A stretch of 64,000 bases of DNA from the NCBI RefSeq assembly GCF_041435115.1, contig NZ_CP108046.1, positions 124,001 to 188,000 on the forward strand. The letters are read 5' to 3'. The DNA is from Streptomyces sp. NBC_00289 (GTDB lineage: Bacteria; Actinomycetota; Actinomycetes; Streptomycetales; Streptomycetaceae). Numbering within the stretch: the stretch's first letter is position 1; each line of letters begins with the position of its first letter. Of the stretch, positions 26,919 to 35,052 are shown piece after piece. The notes beneath the pieces were generated by a model. That model saw only the letters and a list, made by a program, of their open reading frames with translations, did not search any database and was not told where the DNA came from. Position numbers and translations under genes: made by a program.

Positions 26919-28616
26919 GGTTCTGGCGACGATCTTGTGATCCGGACGCTTGTGCAGGTCGTTTCAGATGTTCGCGATCATGCATCGCGTGCTCTCGTAA
27001 TGTGCTGTTGGAGTTGTTTCCCTACCTGTCCGCGTTGCTGATCGAGGAGGTCCAGCGGCGGCCCGACAAGGTGGTGCTGAGGACGCGCGCGCGAGCGACG
27101 ACCGCGGCTTGCCGGTGCGGCCAAAGCTCGGCACGGGTGCACGGCCGGTATGTACGCCGGCTGCGTGATGTCGCCGTGGGCGGGCTCGGCGTCGTGATCG
27201 AGTTAGGCATACGCCGCTTCCGCTGTGAGAACCCTGCCTGCACGGCGGTGACGTTTGCCGAGCAGATCGCGGGACTGACCACCCCGCACAGCCGACATAC
27301 CCCGCAGCTGCGTGGGGTGTTGACGCAGATCGGCCTGTCCCTGGCCGGCCGGGCAGGAGCCCGTTTGGCGGCCGCGGTCGGCCTCACCGTGGGCAGGGAT
27401 ACGCTGTTGCGGCTGGTCAGGTCCCTGCCCGAGCCGGAGATCGGCGAGGTGGAGATCCTCGGGGTCGACGACTTCGCCTTCCGCAAGGGCCGCCACTACG
27501 GCACGGTCCTGATCGACATGGCCACCCACCGTCCGCTGCACATCTACGACGGCCGCGACGGGGAGGACCTGGCCGCCTGGCTCCGCGATCACCCAGAGGT
27601 GAGGGTCATTTGCCGAGACCGTTCCAGCGGTTACGGGGAGGGCGCTCGGGTCGGGGCGCCGCAGGCCGAACAGGTCGCGGATCGCTATCACCTGTGGGCC
27701 AACCTCGGCCAAGCGGTTGAGAAGACGGTCAACGCCCATCGCTCCCACCTGACCGAACCGCATCCCGGCTCAGCCTCCGGCCCCGACCTCGTGGAGGTGG
27801 AACCCGAGGTGGTCCAGCCGCCGAAAGAGCTGAAGATCGTGATCCGGCTGCGTGAGCAGCATGCTGCCGCCCACGAACTGTGGCAGCAGGGGATGTCGAA
27901 GGCGGCGATCGGCCGGAAGCTCGGGCTGCACCAGGCCACCGTCCGCAAACTGGTCAACGCACGCTCCGCCGACGATGTCGTGGCCAAGAACCTCCAACGA
28001 GCGCATGTCGTTGATCCGTACGTCGGCTACCTGCACCGGCGCTGGAACGAGGGTGTCAGAAACGCTGCCCAGCTCTACCGGGAGATCAAGCAACTCGGTT
28101 ATTCCGGCGGCGAGTTGGCCGTTCAGCGGCATCTGCGGCGTTACCGGACCGGGCGCGGACACGCACCCGATCCGGGACCGAAGCCTCCCTCGGTCCGCGA
28201 GGTCACCTCCTGGATCATGACGCACCCCGAGCACCTGCGGGACGAGGACGCTGACAACCTGCACCGGTTGCGTGAGCGCGATCCTGAACTTGACCGGCTC
28301 ACTCTTCACGTCAGGAAGTTCGCCGCGATGATGACCGGACGGCACGGCGACCGCCTCGAAGACTGGATCATCGACGTCGAACAGGACAGTCTGGCTCCGC
28401 TTGCGGGCTTCGCGCGCAACCTCCGCCGCGACTTCGACGCAGTCCGCAACGGGCTGTCTCTACCGCACAGTTCCGGCGCCGTCGAGGGCAACATCAACCG
28501 GCTGAAGATGCTGAAACGCCAGATGTTCGGCAGGGCCAGTCTCGATCTCCTTCGCAAACGCGTCCTGCTCACACGGTGAGCCCCACCGCCCGAATCACAA
28601 GATCATCGCCAGAACC
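26919..28616 (+). mobile_element. ISL3-family element 1
   Basis: 1698 bp. Inverted ends read GGTTCTGGCGACGATCTTG at the left and GGTTCTGGCGATGATCTTG inward from the right. Flanks CGGATCTT (26911-26918) and CAGATCTT (28617-28624) form an 8-bp target duplication with one mismatch, the size usual for ISL3. Confidence 0.88.
27002..28579 (+). CDS. ISL3-family transposase 1
   Basis: 525 residues from a GTG start; intact. A zinc-binding CRCG-type start (ACRCGQSSARVHGRYVRRLR) with further Cys at RCENPACTAVTFAEQ is followed by the catalytic core: ILGVDDFAFRKGRHYGTVLI with the first Asp, RVICRDRSSGYGEGARVGAP with the second, and ADRYHLWANLGQAVEKTVNA. A helix-turn-helix (MSKAAIGRKLGLHQATVRKL) lies in the inserted middle region. 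The C-terminal SSGAVEGNINRLKMLKRQMF carries the last acidic residue. It shares its layout but only moderate identity with the copy at 62163. Confidence 0.9.
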   Translation: MLLELFPYLSALLIEEVQRRPDKVVLRTRARATTAACRCGQSSARVHGRYVRRLRDVAVGGLGVVIELGIRRFRCENPACTAVTFAEQIAGLTTPHSRHTPQLRGVLTQIGLSLAGRAGARLAAAVGLTVGRDTLLRLVRSLPEPEIGEVEILGVDDFAFRKGRHYGTVLIDMATHRPLHIYDGRDGEDLAAWLRDHPEVRVICRDRSSGYGEGARVGAPQAEQVADRYHLWANLGQAVEKTVNAHRSHLTEPHPGSASGPDLVEVEPEVVQPPKELKIVIRLREQHAAAHELWQQGMSKAAIGRKLGLHQATVRKLVNARSADDVVAKNLQRAHVVDPYVGYLHRRWNEGVRNAAQLYREIKQLGYSGGELAVQRHLRRYRTGRGHAPDPGPKPPSVREVTSWIMTHPEHLRDEDADNLHRLRERDPELDRLTLHVRKFAAMMTGRHGDRLEDWIIDVEQDSLAPLAGFARNLRRDFDAVRNGLSLPHSSGAVEGNINRLKMLKRQMFGRASLDLLRKRVLLTR

Positions 28617-28663
28617 CAGATCTTCACGTTGATGCAGTCGATGAAGATGACCGGATAGACGGC

Positions 28664-29896
28664 TTGAGTTCTATTGGTTGTTGCGAACGCTCCGGAAGGA
28701 GAGTGTTTGCATGCCGAGGTACGCCCCCAACAGAGTGCCGACTGCGGTGAAGAAGAGGTACTTCGAGCTGCTGCACGCGGGGTATCGAGGTGCGGCTGCC
28801 GCCCGCCAGGTCGGGGTGTCCACGAGCTGCGGTTCGTTGTGGTTCATCGATGCTGGGAGCATGATCATTGCTGACCCCGGCCCGATATCGCCGCGCTTCC
28901 TCACCCAGGACGACCGCATCGCGATCGCCGACGGCCTGCACTCCGATCAGAGCGTGAAGCGGATCGCGGCCTCGATCGGGAAGAGCTTTCAGAGCGTCTA
29001 CCGGGAGATCGAGCGCAACAGCAAGCCGGACGGCCGCTACAACCCCTGGTGGGCCCACAATCGCGCCCTCCTGCGTCGCAGGCGTCCCAAAGAGGAGAAG
29101 ATCCGGGTCGGCGAGCCGCTGCGGACGTTCGTGCGCGAGAAGCTCACTGAGAAGTGGTCTCCTCAGCAGATCTCGCGTCACCTGGCCCGCGAACACGCCC
29201 ACGACACATCGATGCGGGCATGCCCGGAGACGATCTACCGGGCCCTGTTTGCCGGCCTCCTCGGCCGGCGCGACGCCAAGCTCCGCACCGGCCGAACCCG
29301 ACGCAAGAAGCAGCGTCGCGGCGTGCCCACCCTGAACAAGATCAAGAACATGACGCTGATCCACCGGCGCCCCGTTGAGGTCAACGACCGCAGATCTCCC
29401 GGGCATTGGGAGGGAGACCTCATCATCGGCCGCGGACAGGGCTCGGCGATCGGCACCCTGGTCGAGCGCACCACCCGTTACGTTCACCTGATCCACCTGC
29501 CCGGCGGCTGGAAGGCCCCGCAGGTGCGCAACGCGCTGATCACGCAGACCGCGCATATCCCGCCCCAGATGAAGAGAACCCTCACCTGGGACCAGGGGCG
29601 CGAACTGACGCTCCACGAGGACATCGAGGCCCTCACCGGCTTCCGGATCTACTTCTGCGACCCTCACTCGCCCTGGCAGCGCGGCACCAACGAGAACATG
29701 AACGGCCTGCTGCGGCAGTACTTTCCCAAAGGCACCGATCTGTCAGTCCACACCGCACAAGACCTTCGCGCCGTCGCCCGCCAACTCAACCACCGACCCC
29801 GCATCGTCCTCGGGGACAAGACCCCGGCCGAGGCCATGCAAGAATGCCTCACAGGCCCATTGACCAGGTGATTCGCAACCACTGATGGAAACCGCC
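28664..29896 (+). mobile_element. IS30-family element 3
   Basis: 1233 bp between CGGC at 28660-28663 and CGGC at 29897-29900, a short duplicated target that falls inside the IS256 transposase between the SRPLD and AVYPV codons. The ends are imperfect inverted repeats sharing GGTTG and TTGCGAA. Confidence 0.8.
28711..29871 (+). CDS. IS30-family transposase 3
   Basis: 386 residues from ATG 28711, preceded by GGAAGGAG. The N-terminal helix-turn-helix pair is LHAGYRGAAAARQVGVSTSC and LHSDQSVKRIAASIGKSFQS, followed by VYREIERNSKPDGRYNPWWA and EKWSPQQISRHLA. Catalytic residues lie in HWEGDLIIGRGQGSAIGTLV, LTWDQGRELTLHEDIEALTG and FCDPHSPWQRGTNENMNGLL. Intact and of normal length. It differs from the IS30 type at 5408 and 48219 by lacking their long N-terminal extension. 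Confidence 0.91.
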   Translation: MPRYAPNRVPTAVKKRYFELLHAGYRGAAAARQVGVSTSCGSLWFIDAGSMIIADPGPISPRFLTQDDRIAIADGLHSDQSVKRIAASIGKSFQSVYREIERNSKPDGRYNPWWAHNRALLRRRRPKEEKIRVGEPLRTFVREKLTEKWSPQQISRHLAREHAHDTSMRACPETIYRALFAGLLGRRDAKLRTGRTRRKKQRRGVPTLNKIKNMTLIHRRPVEVNDRRSPGHWEGDLIIGRGQGSAIGTLVERTTRYVHLIHLPGGWKAPQVRNALITQTAHIPPQMKRTLTWDQGRELTLHEDIEALTGFRIYFCDPHSPWQRGTNENMNGLLRQYFPKGTDLSVHTAQDLRAVARQLNHRPRIVLGDKTPAEAMQECLTGPLTR

Positions 29897-30499
29897 CGGC
29901 GTCGAGCGGGCGGCTCTGCCATTCGGCCATGCCCTCCAGGACCTTGTCGGTGATGGTGGAGATGGTCTGGCGGGAAACGTCGGCCCCATAGACCTCGGCC
30001 AGGTGGGCCTGGACCTCGCCGGTGGTCAAGCCCTTCGCGGCCAGCGAGATAACCATCTCGTCGACGCCGGTCAGGCGCTTCTGTCGCTTCTTGACGATCT
30101 TCGGTTCGAAGGAGCCGTCGCGGTCGCGGGGCACGGTTATCTCCACCGGGCCGACGTCGGTCAGCACGGTCTTGGAGCGTTTGCCGTTGCGGGAGTTGCC
30201 GCCGTTCTTGCCCGCCGGATCGTGCTTGTCATAGCCGAGATGGTCGGTGATCTCGCCTTCCAGAGCGGACTCGAGCAGCCGCTTGGTCAGCTGCTGCAGC
30301 AGCCCGCCCTCGCCGGTCAGCTGCAGGCCCTCGGCCTGGGCACGGCCCACCAGCTCGTCGATCAACTGGTCGTCCACGGCCTTCACCGACGCAGCCTGCG
30401 TGGGCTCGACACTCTCGGACTCGGACTCGTTCTCACTGGTCATCGATGCATCTTCCATGATCGGGAGTTACACCGAACGATTCACAGTCCCGCTCGCCG

Positions 30500-30662
30500 A
30501 GTCCTTGACCATCAGCAGCCCTGAACCATGTTCCGGCAGGTCAGCCGGGCTTCCCGGCGCGGGAAGCACCCCGCGACCCGGCCCATCAGGACCTCGAAGG
30601 ACTCGTCCCACACGGCGTGCGCTAGCGTGGCCTGCACGGCCACCGCGTCTTGATTCGTCGTC
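30500..30662 (-). pseudogene. N-terminal scrap of an IS701-like transposase
   Basis: The minus-strand frame from GTG 30662 reads VTTNQDAVAVQATLAHAVWD, then ESFEVLMGRVAGCFPRREAR and a LLM ending. The pattern fits the first 50 residues of an IS701-type transposase. It stops at the outer side of IS256 element D. No continuation was found. Confidence 0.4.
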
Positions 30663-31059
30663 ACAAACGATCACGATGCAGGTGGCCGTACCTCTGCCCT
30701 CAGGCACCCCATCCACCACTCTGACGAGTGACGACGTTCTACGCCTCACGAACTACAGCTGCCGTGTCCTTGCACTTCGAAAGCAGGTCAGGTGGGGGAT
30801 CCAAAGATTCTGGCACCCCCCGTTCCGCTGACTACCCTCAGCTCAGGCAGCGCCCCCTGACTAGAGCAGCCGATACTCGATAGCGTGAACTGTCAGGGTT
30901 TTCTGGATCTGATCCGAAAATGAAGTAGTGCCCGGGCAGGTCGAGTTGACTCTCCGGCGTCGGTGTCCTGATGGATGCGGCAGGCGGGGAGGGTTCAGGT
31001 GGTGGCGGGGCAGGATTTTGGAACAGCCCTGGGCCCCACCTGATCAAGGGGTCGGTGTC
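30663..31059. other. Intergenic DNA between IS elements
   Basis: About 400 bp. Short frames have no ribosome sites or family-like sequence, and no repeat or RNA motif is recognised. Confidence 0.4.
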
Positions 31060-32392
31060 CAGGGCGATTGCAAAGTCCTTCGATCGTGTGTCGCGCAGGT
31101 CAGTTGAGGCCGAGTAGGGCCAGTGGCCGCTCGTAGGGGCGGAGGGCTGTGGTGCGGAGTCCGGCGGCGATGTTGGTGTGGCCGGCGTCGCGGAGTTGGT
31201 TGATGGCGAAGCTGCGGAGGGTGGCCATGTTCTCCGGGCTGTGCCCGGTGCGGATCTTGGAGGCGTCTTCGCGGAAGGCGGTGTCGCGGACGAAGTGGAG
31301 CCTGTTTTCGATCACCCAGTGCGCCCTCAAGATCGTTGCGATCCGTTCGGGAGACGCCTGGCGGCTGGTCAGGTCGGTGATCACGTAGACCGTTTCCCGG
31401 CTCTGCTTGCCGGTCTTGGTGTCGGTGCGGTGGCGTACGACCTTGGCGACCTGGGCGGCGTGGGGGAAGTCGACGCCGAGGCCGGTGACGGTCAGGGCCT
31501 GCACGACCCGGGTCTCCTTACGTCCGTGGCCGGTGGTGCGGTCGTAGAACTTCGCCGCCGCCTGCCCCCAGGGCAGGGTCCGCAGCTGCTCGTAGAGGTT
31601 CTTCTGGTTCCGCTTCACGGTGAAGGCGTAGTGCGCCTTCTTGACGTCGACGAGGAAGCGGGCGTGCTCGCGCTGGGTGTGCAGAGCATCGCCGGTCACG
31701 GTGACACCCTGCAGGTCAAAGGGGTCCAGCAGGGCGGCGAAGCAGGTGATTTCGTTGGTCTTTTCCGGAACCCGGAGCTGGGTGACGGTCATCCCGGTGC
31801 CGGTCATCGCGGCCAGCAGGTGCGCGGCCGGGGTGGTGCCGTGGCGCGAGCCGCGGGCGCTCTTGCCGTCCAGGGCCAGGGTGTCGGTGCCGGCCGGGTC
31901 ATGGCCGAGGAGGTCGGCCAGGCCGCCGGGGCAGGTGTCCTTGACGACCCGACGGATGGTCGCGCCGCTGGGCGGGACACGTACGGACAGGTCGGTCGCG
32001 GTACGGGCACCGAGCCGGGCCAGGACATCCTGCGGGGCCTCGGCCGCCCACTCGCTGATCGCCACGAAACTCCTCGCACCGGTGACCACGGCGGAGCAGG
32101 CGATCAGCAGCACTGCCACGAAAGGGTGACGCTTCCCGCGCCGGTACCGCGGATCGGCAAGTGCCCGCAGCCGCCCGGCCAGCGGGCCGATCACACGGTG
32201 CTGACGGGTGGGCGACTTGACCAGACAGACGGTGGCAGACTGACGGCACATCGAAGCTCCGTTGCGGGACGGCGACTTGGGAAGGTCACCCCCACAACGG
32301 AGCTTCGTTGCGTCCGGTCGCGCACCCGACCAGCATCCACACCGCCGTGACATGCGCATCCGAGAGATCACCACGACTTTGCAATCGCCCTG
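31060..32392 (-). mobile_element. ISAs1-family element 2
   Basis: 1333 bp with a perfect 18-base inverted repeat (CAGGGCGATTGCAAAGTC at 31060 and inward from 32392). No matching target duplication is seen at the flanks. Confidence 0.83.
31100..32251 (-). CDS. ISAs1-family transposase 2
   Basis: 383 residues from ATG 32251 (MCRQSATVCLVKSPTRQHRV). Whole ISAs1 layout: the N-terminal domain with LADPRYRRGKRHPFVAVLLI, DTLALDGKSARGSRHGTTPA with the first catalytic Asp, VPEKTNEITCFAALLDPFDL, GVTVTGDALHTQREHARFLV with the second, and VIENRLHFVRDTAFREDASK with the Glu. The C terminus TALRPYERPLALLGLN is typical. Inverted arms GAAGCTCCGTTG and CAACGGAGCTTC just upstream of the start (32252-32307) can form a hairpin and may regulate translation. 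Intact. Confidence 0.9.
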   Translation of the reverse strand: MCRQSATVCLVKSPTRQHRVIGPLAGRLRALADPRYRRGKRHPFVAVLLIACSAVVTGARSFVAISEWAAEAPQDVLARLGARTATDLSVRVPPSGATIRRVVKDTCPGGLADLLGHDPAGTDTLALDGKSARGSRHGTTPAAHLLAAMTGTGMTVTQLRVPEKTNEITCFAALLDPFDLQGVTVTGDALHTQREHARFLVDVKKAHYAFTVKRNQKNLYEQLRTLPWGQAAAKFYDRTTGHGRKETRVVQALTVTGLGVDFPHAAQVAKVVRHRTDTKTGKQSRETVYVITDLTSRQASPERIATILRAHWVIENRLHFVRDTAFREDASKIRTGHSPENMATLRSFAINQLRDAGHTNIAAGLRTTALRPYERPLALLGLN

Positions 32393-32499
32393 ACCAGAGC
32401 CCCAAGGCTGAAGAGTTGACGCGTAGACACCTCGCTCAACAGCCCCGGGGCTCTGCCCGTTCCGCCCTCACCACACGTCACCCGATCAGTGGCCGAACT

Positions 32500-32655
32500 G
32501 AACAAGCTCAGTGTCCGAAAAGGTCGGCGAGGCCGCCGGGACACACCAGGATCAGCACCCGGCGCACAGTCGAAGGCGAGGCCGGCGAACCGCACCCCGA
32601 GCGGTCCGCGGGCATGAAACCCCAGGCGGGCGAGGGTGTCCTGCGGCGCGTGTGA
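32500..32655 (-). pseudogene. Decayed ISAs1 transposase scrap
   Basis: Minus-strand words in shifting frames (DTLARLGFHARGPLGVR near 32600-32650, VCPGGLADLFG near 32510-32550) match the order of APQDVLARLG and CPGGLADLLG in the intact ISAs1 protein next to it. It marks the left edge of the lanthipeptide region. Confidence 0.5.
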
Positions 32656-32723
32656 CGGGCCGGCAGCTCAGACAGTGCCTCTGCCGCTCTTCGGGGCTGG
32701 CTCTCCCAGGGTATGTCGCCGAT

Positions 32724-34862
32724 TCACGATACTCCCGCTTCGTTGGAGACCAAACGGTGGTAGAGGCCTTCGAGGATCATCAGGTCGTCGTGGGTTCCCT
32801 GTTCGGCGATGGTGCCATGGTTCATGACTACGATCAGATCAGCGTGGGCGAGGGTCCTGAGACTGTGGGCGATCATGATTCGGGTGCACCCGAGCTGGGC
32901 GAGGTTGTCGTAGACCTGGCGTTCGGTGATGGGGTCAAGGGCACTGGTTGCTTCGTCGAGAAGGAGGATCGACGGTTCGTGGACGAGTGCCCGGGCCAGG
33001 GCGATGCGCTGTCGCTGGCCTCCGGACAGGGATGCGCCAGCGTCGATGAGTGGGGTTTCGTAGCCCATGGGCAGGGCTGTGATGTCGGCGTCGATGCAGG
33101 CCAGTGCGGCGGCACGGACGACAGCTTCAAAAGGAGCGCTGGGGTCGGCGAGCGCTATGTTGTCCCGGATGCTTGCTCCGAAGACGTACGCGTTCTGGGT
33201 GACGATGCCAAGCTGTTGCCGCACGGAGCGGGTGTCCATCGCGGACAGGTCCACACCGTCATAGCGGACTGTGCCGCTTTCGGGCTGGTAGAGGCCAAGC
33301 AGGAGGTGAGCGAGCGTGGATTTCCCGGAGGCGGACGGTCCGACGATCGCCACGGACTGCCCGGGCCGGATCTCCAGTGAGATGTCATGGACGGCTGGAG
33401 TGGCGAAGCCGTTGTACCGGAACGTCACTGCTTCGGCAGTGATACGTCCGGACAGATGCCCAGGTTTCCGCGGATTTTGGGATGCCTGCTCAGTCGGGGT
33501 GTCGAGCACGTCGTTGATGCGTTCGAAGTAGCTGGCCAGCCGTTGCAGATCCAGGACAGTGATCACCAGTGCGGTTAGTGGTTCGAGGAATCCAGCCGCC
33601 ACGGCGACCAGTCCCAGCATGGTGCCCACGGAAAGCGCTCCGTCGAGGACCTGATATCCGCCGATGGCAAGGACCGCCAGCGGGGAGCCGAAACGAAAGC
33701 TGGCCAATGCGGAGTCAACCAGCGCGGAAAGGCGGCCTCGCTTGACGGCCGTGCTGACCTCGGCGATGTACAGGTTCGTCCAGTGGTCAAACCCGCGCCG
33801 TTCCGCTCCTGCCGCCTTGAGTGACTCGATGCCCGCCAGGAGCTGGTACACGTAGCCTTGGGAGCGAGCCTCGGCCTGCAGGCCCTCGGCCATCAGTTGT
33901 CGGTTGCGCTTGCGCGCGGCCACGAGCAGCGCCGCCTGCAGCCCGCCCAGCGTCAGCGCCAACGCACCGATGGGTGGGCTGAGAGCAAACAGGACGACGA
34001 GGTAGAGCGTGGCCAGGCCGCCGTCCAGCAGGGTCGAGATCGCTCCGTTAGCCAGGCTTTCGCGGATCACGCTGTTGGACTTGAGCCGCATCATCAGGTC
34101 CCCCGCTGAGCGCTGGAGGAAGAATGCATAGGGCAGGTCGACCAGATGCCCCATGAATCCAAGGGTCATCTGCAGGTCGAGGTCGGTGCGTAGTTGCAGC
34201 AGCAGCCGGGAACGCAGGAACGCGGTGATGAAGTGGTAGCCGGTCAGGACGCACATGGCAGTCACGAGAACGGCAAGCAGGTGGTGGTGGCCGTCGGGCA
34301 GAGTCCGGTTGACCAGAGTGGCGGTGAGCAGTGGCACGGCGAGTGAGAAAACCCGCAACAGCAGTGAGGTTACGAGAATGCGCCGCAGGTTCCGCGACTG
34401 TGCCAGCAACGGTCTTAGGTAGCGGAACAATCCCTTGGGAGCTCGGCCCCGGGGTGACAGGGTGGGCGTGGGCTCAAGCGTGATGGCGACGCCGGTGTAG
34501 GACTGATGAAGCTGGCCGGCCGGGACCCGGGTCCGTCCCGCTCGCGGGTCGATGATCTCGGCGGTGCCCCGGCGCCACCGGTCGAATACGACGAAGTGGT
34601 TGAACTCCCAATGAAGAATCGACCCTTGAGGCAGGCGGCACAGGTCGTCGATATCGGCGCGCACAGCGCGGGCTTGGAGTCCATACCGTCGGGCGACATT
34701 GACAAGTATCGCAGCGGTCGAGCCGTCGCGTCCGGTCCCGGTCGCGTCACGGACCTCGCTGAGGGGAACGTGACGGCCGTGGTGCGCGAGTACCATGGCC
34801 AGGCAAGCTGGCCCGCAGTCGGTCAGCCCCATGCCGGCGATGTACGGGATACCTTTAGCCAT
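32724..34862 (-). CDS. lanT: LanT-type peptidase C39/ABC transporter for the lanthipeptide
   Basis: 712 residues: a bacteriocin-processing exporter that cuts the leader after Gly-Gly on the cytosolic side and pumps the core out. The peptidase C39 domain (residues 1-150) keeps catalytic Cys16 in GLTDCGPACLAMVLAHHGR, His89 in EFNHFVVFD and Asp105 in IIDPRAG. The membrane domain (about 160-440) has several hydrophobic spans. The nucleotide-binding domain has Walker A GPSASGKSTLAHLLLG near 510, signature LSGGQRQRIALARAL near 610, Walker B SILLLDEATSALD and H-loop IAHSLRT. ATG 34862 overlaps the small upstream gene by eight bases. C39 exporters belong to class II lanthipeptide and class II bacteriocin systems, so this one in a LanB/LanC operon is unusual; it matches the Gly-Gly leader of the precursor at 39459. 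Confidence 0.95.
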   Translation of the reverse strand: MAKGIPYIAGMGLTDCGPACLAMVLAHHGRHVPLSEVRDATGTGRDGSTAAILVNVARRYGLQARAVRADIDDLCRLPQGSILHWEFNHFVVFDRWRRGTAEIIDPRAGRTRVPAGQLHQSYTGVAITLEPTPTLSPRGRAPKGLFRYLRPLLAQSRNLRRILVTSLLLRVFSLAVPLLTATLVNRTLPDGHHHLLAVLVTAMCVLTGYHFITAFLRSRLLLQLRTDLDLQMTLGFMGHLVDLPYAFFLQRSAGDLMMRLKSNSVIRESLANGAISTLLDGGLATLYLVVLFALSPPIGALALTLGGLQAALLVAARKRNRQLMAEGLQAEARSQGYVYQLLAGIESLKAAGAERRGFDHWTNLYIAEVSTAVKRGRLSALVDSALASFRFGSPLAVLAIGGYQVLDGALSVGTMLGLVAVAAGFLEPLTALVITVLDLQRLASYFERINDVLDTPTEQASQNPRKPGHLSGRITAEAVTFRYNGFATPAVHDISLEIRPGQSVAIVGPSASGKSTLAHLLLGLYQPESGTVRYDGVDLSAMDTRSVRQQLGIVTQNAYVFGASIRDNIALADPSAPFEAVVRAAALACIDADITALPMGYETPLIDAGASLSGGQRQRIALARALVHEPSILLLDEATSALDPITERQVYDNLAQLGCTRIMIAHSLRTLAHADLIVVMNHGTIAEQGTHDDLMILEGLYHRLVSNEAGVS

Positions 34863-35052
34863 GGCCGGTCACGAGGCCTAGAAGCGACTGACCGTCGACC
34901 TGGTATGTCAAAGCGAGCAGGACACCGCCAGCCACGGTGACCAACAGGAGCCGGTAGGCGGTTGTCATCCACGACGCTCCGACTGGCAGCAGTTCGCCAG
35001 TGGGGCACCCACGCTGATAGTCCCGCGCCTCCTGGCGGAAGAGGTCCTTCAT
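34855..35052 (-). CDS. 65-residue membrane protein resembling the N terminus of a HlyD/CvaA adaptor
   Basis: Small protein between lanB and lanT: ATGA overlap with the lanB stop, eight-base overlap with the lanT start. A cytosolic LFRQEARDYQRGCPTGELLP is followed by one membrane span (YRLLLVTVAGGVLLALTY) and about 15 external residues. The opening matches in pattern the first 60 residues of membrane fusion proteins that partner C39 exporters (LFR-EA--YQ, then G-LL-V, then one span), but the large periplasmic hairpin is absent, as would suit a bacterium without an outer membrane. It may stabilise or dock to LanT, or give immunity. Homology to HlyD is inference from a short segment. Confidence 0.7.
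   Translation of the reverse strand: MKDLFRQEARDYQRGCPTGELLPVGASWMTTAYRLLLVTVAGGVLLALTYQVDGQSLLGLVTGHG

Larger units (their letters stand above)
24738..30458 (-). pseudogene. IS256-family transposase D, interrupted three times
   Basis: Four exon-like pieces rebuild one protein. 30458-29901: MEDASMTSENESESESVEPT through LLESALEGEITDHLGYDKHD and ITDKVLEGMAEWQSRPLD. 28663-28617: AVYPVIFIDCINVKI with the first catalytic Asp. 26918-26311: RDGAVANRPIYVALAVTTEG, LMLVCDGLKGLPEAVETVWP with the second Asp, and CTTNAIESVNARIRRAVKAR with the Glu. 24850-24738: TGKGQARWTMRWKTALNAFD to the stop. The breaks coincide with target duplications of IS30, ISL3 and ISAs1, so the gene was whole before they arrived. 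Confidence 0.88.
24700..30491 (-). mobile_element. IS256-family element D carrying three nested insertions
   Basis: Ends: GGGTCTGTCAAACGAG inward from 24700 and GGGACTGTGAATCGTT inward from 30491, matching at about 21 of 26 bases and both reaching GGTGTAACT. Removing ISAs1 (24851-26310), ISL3 (26919-28616) and IS30 (28664-29896), each with one target copy, leaves about 1.38 kb, a normal IS256 size, with a single continuous transposase. It is a different IS256 lineage from copies A-C. Confidence 0.88.

Noticed and set aside
24700..30491. Reading the IS cluster as a composite transposon with cargo
   Set aside because: All inserts are themselves IS elements with their own target duplications, and there is no passenger gene.
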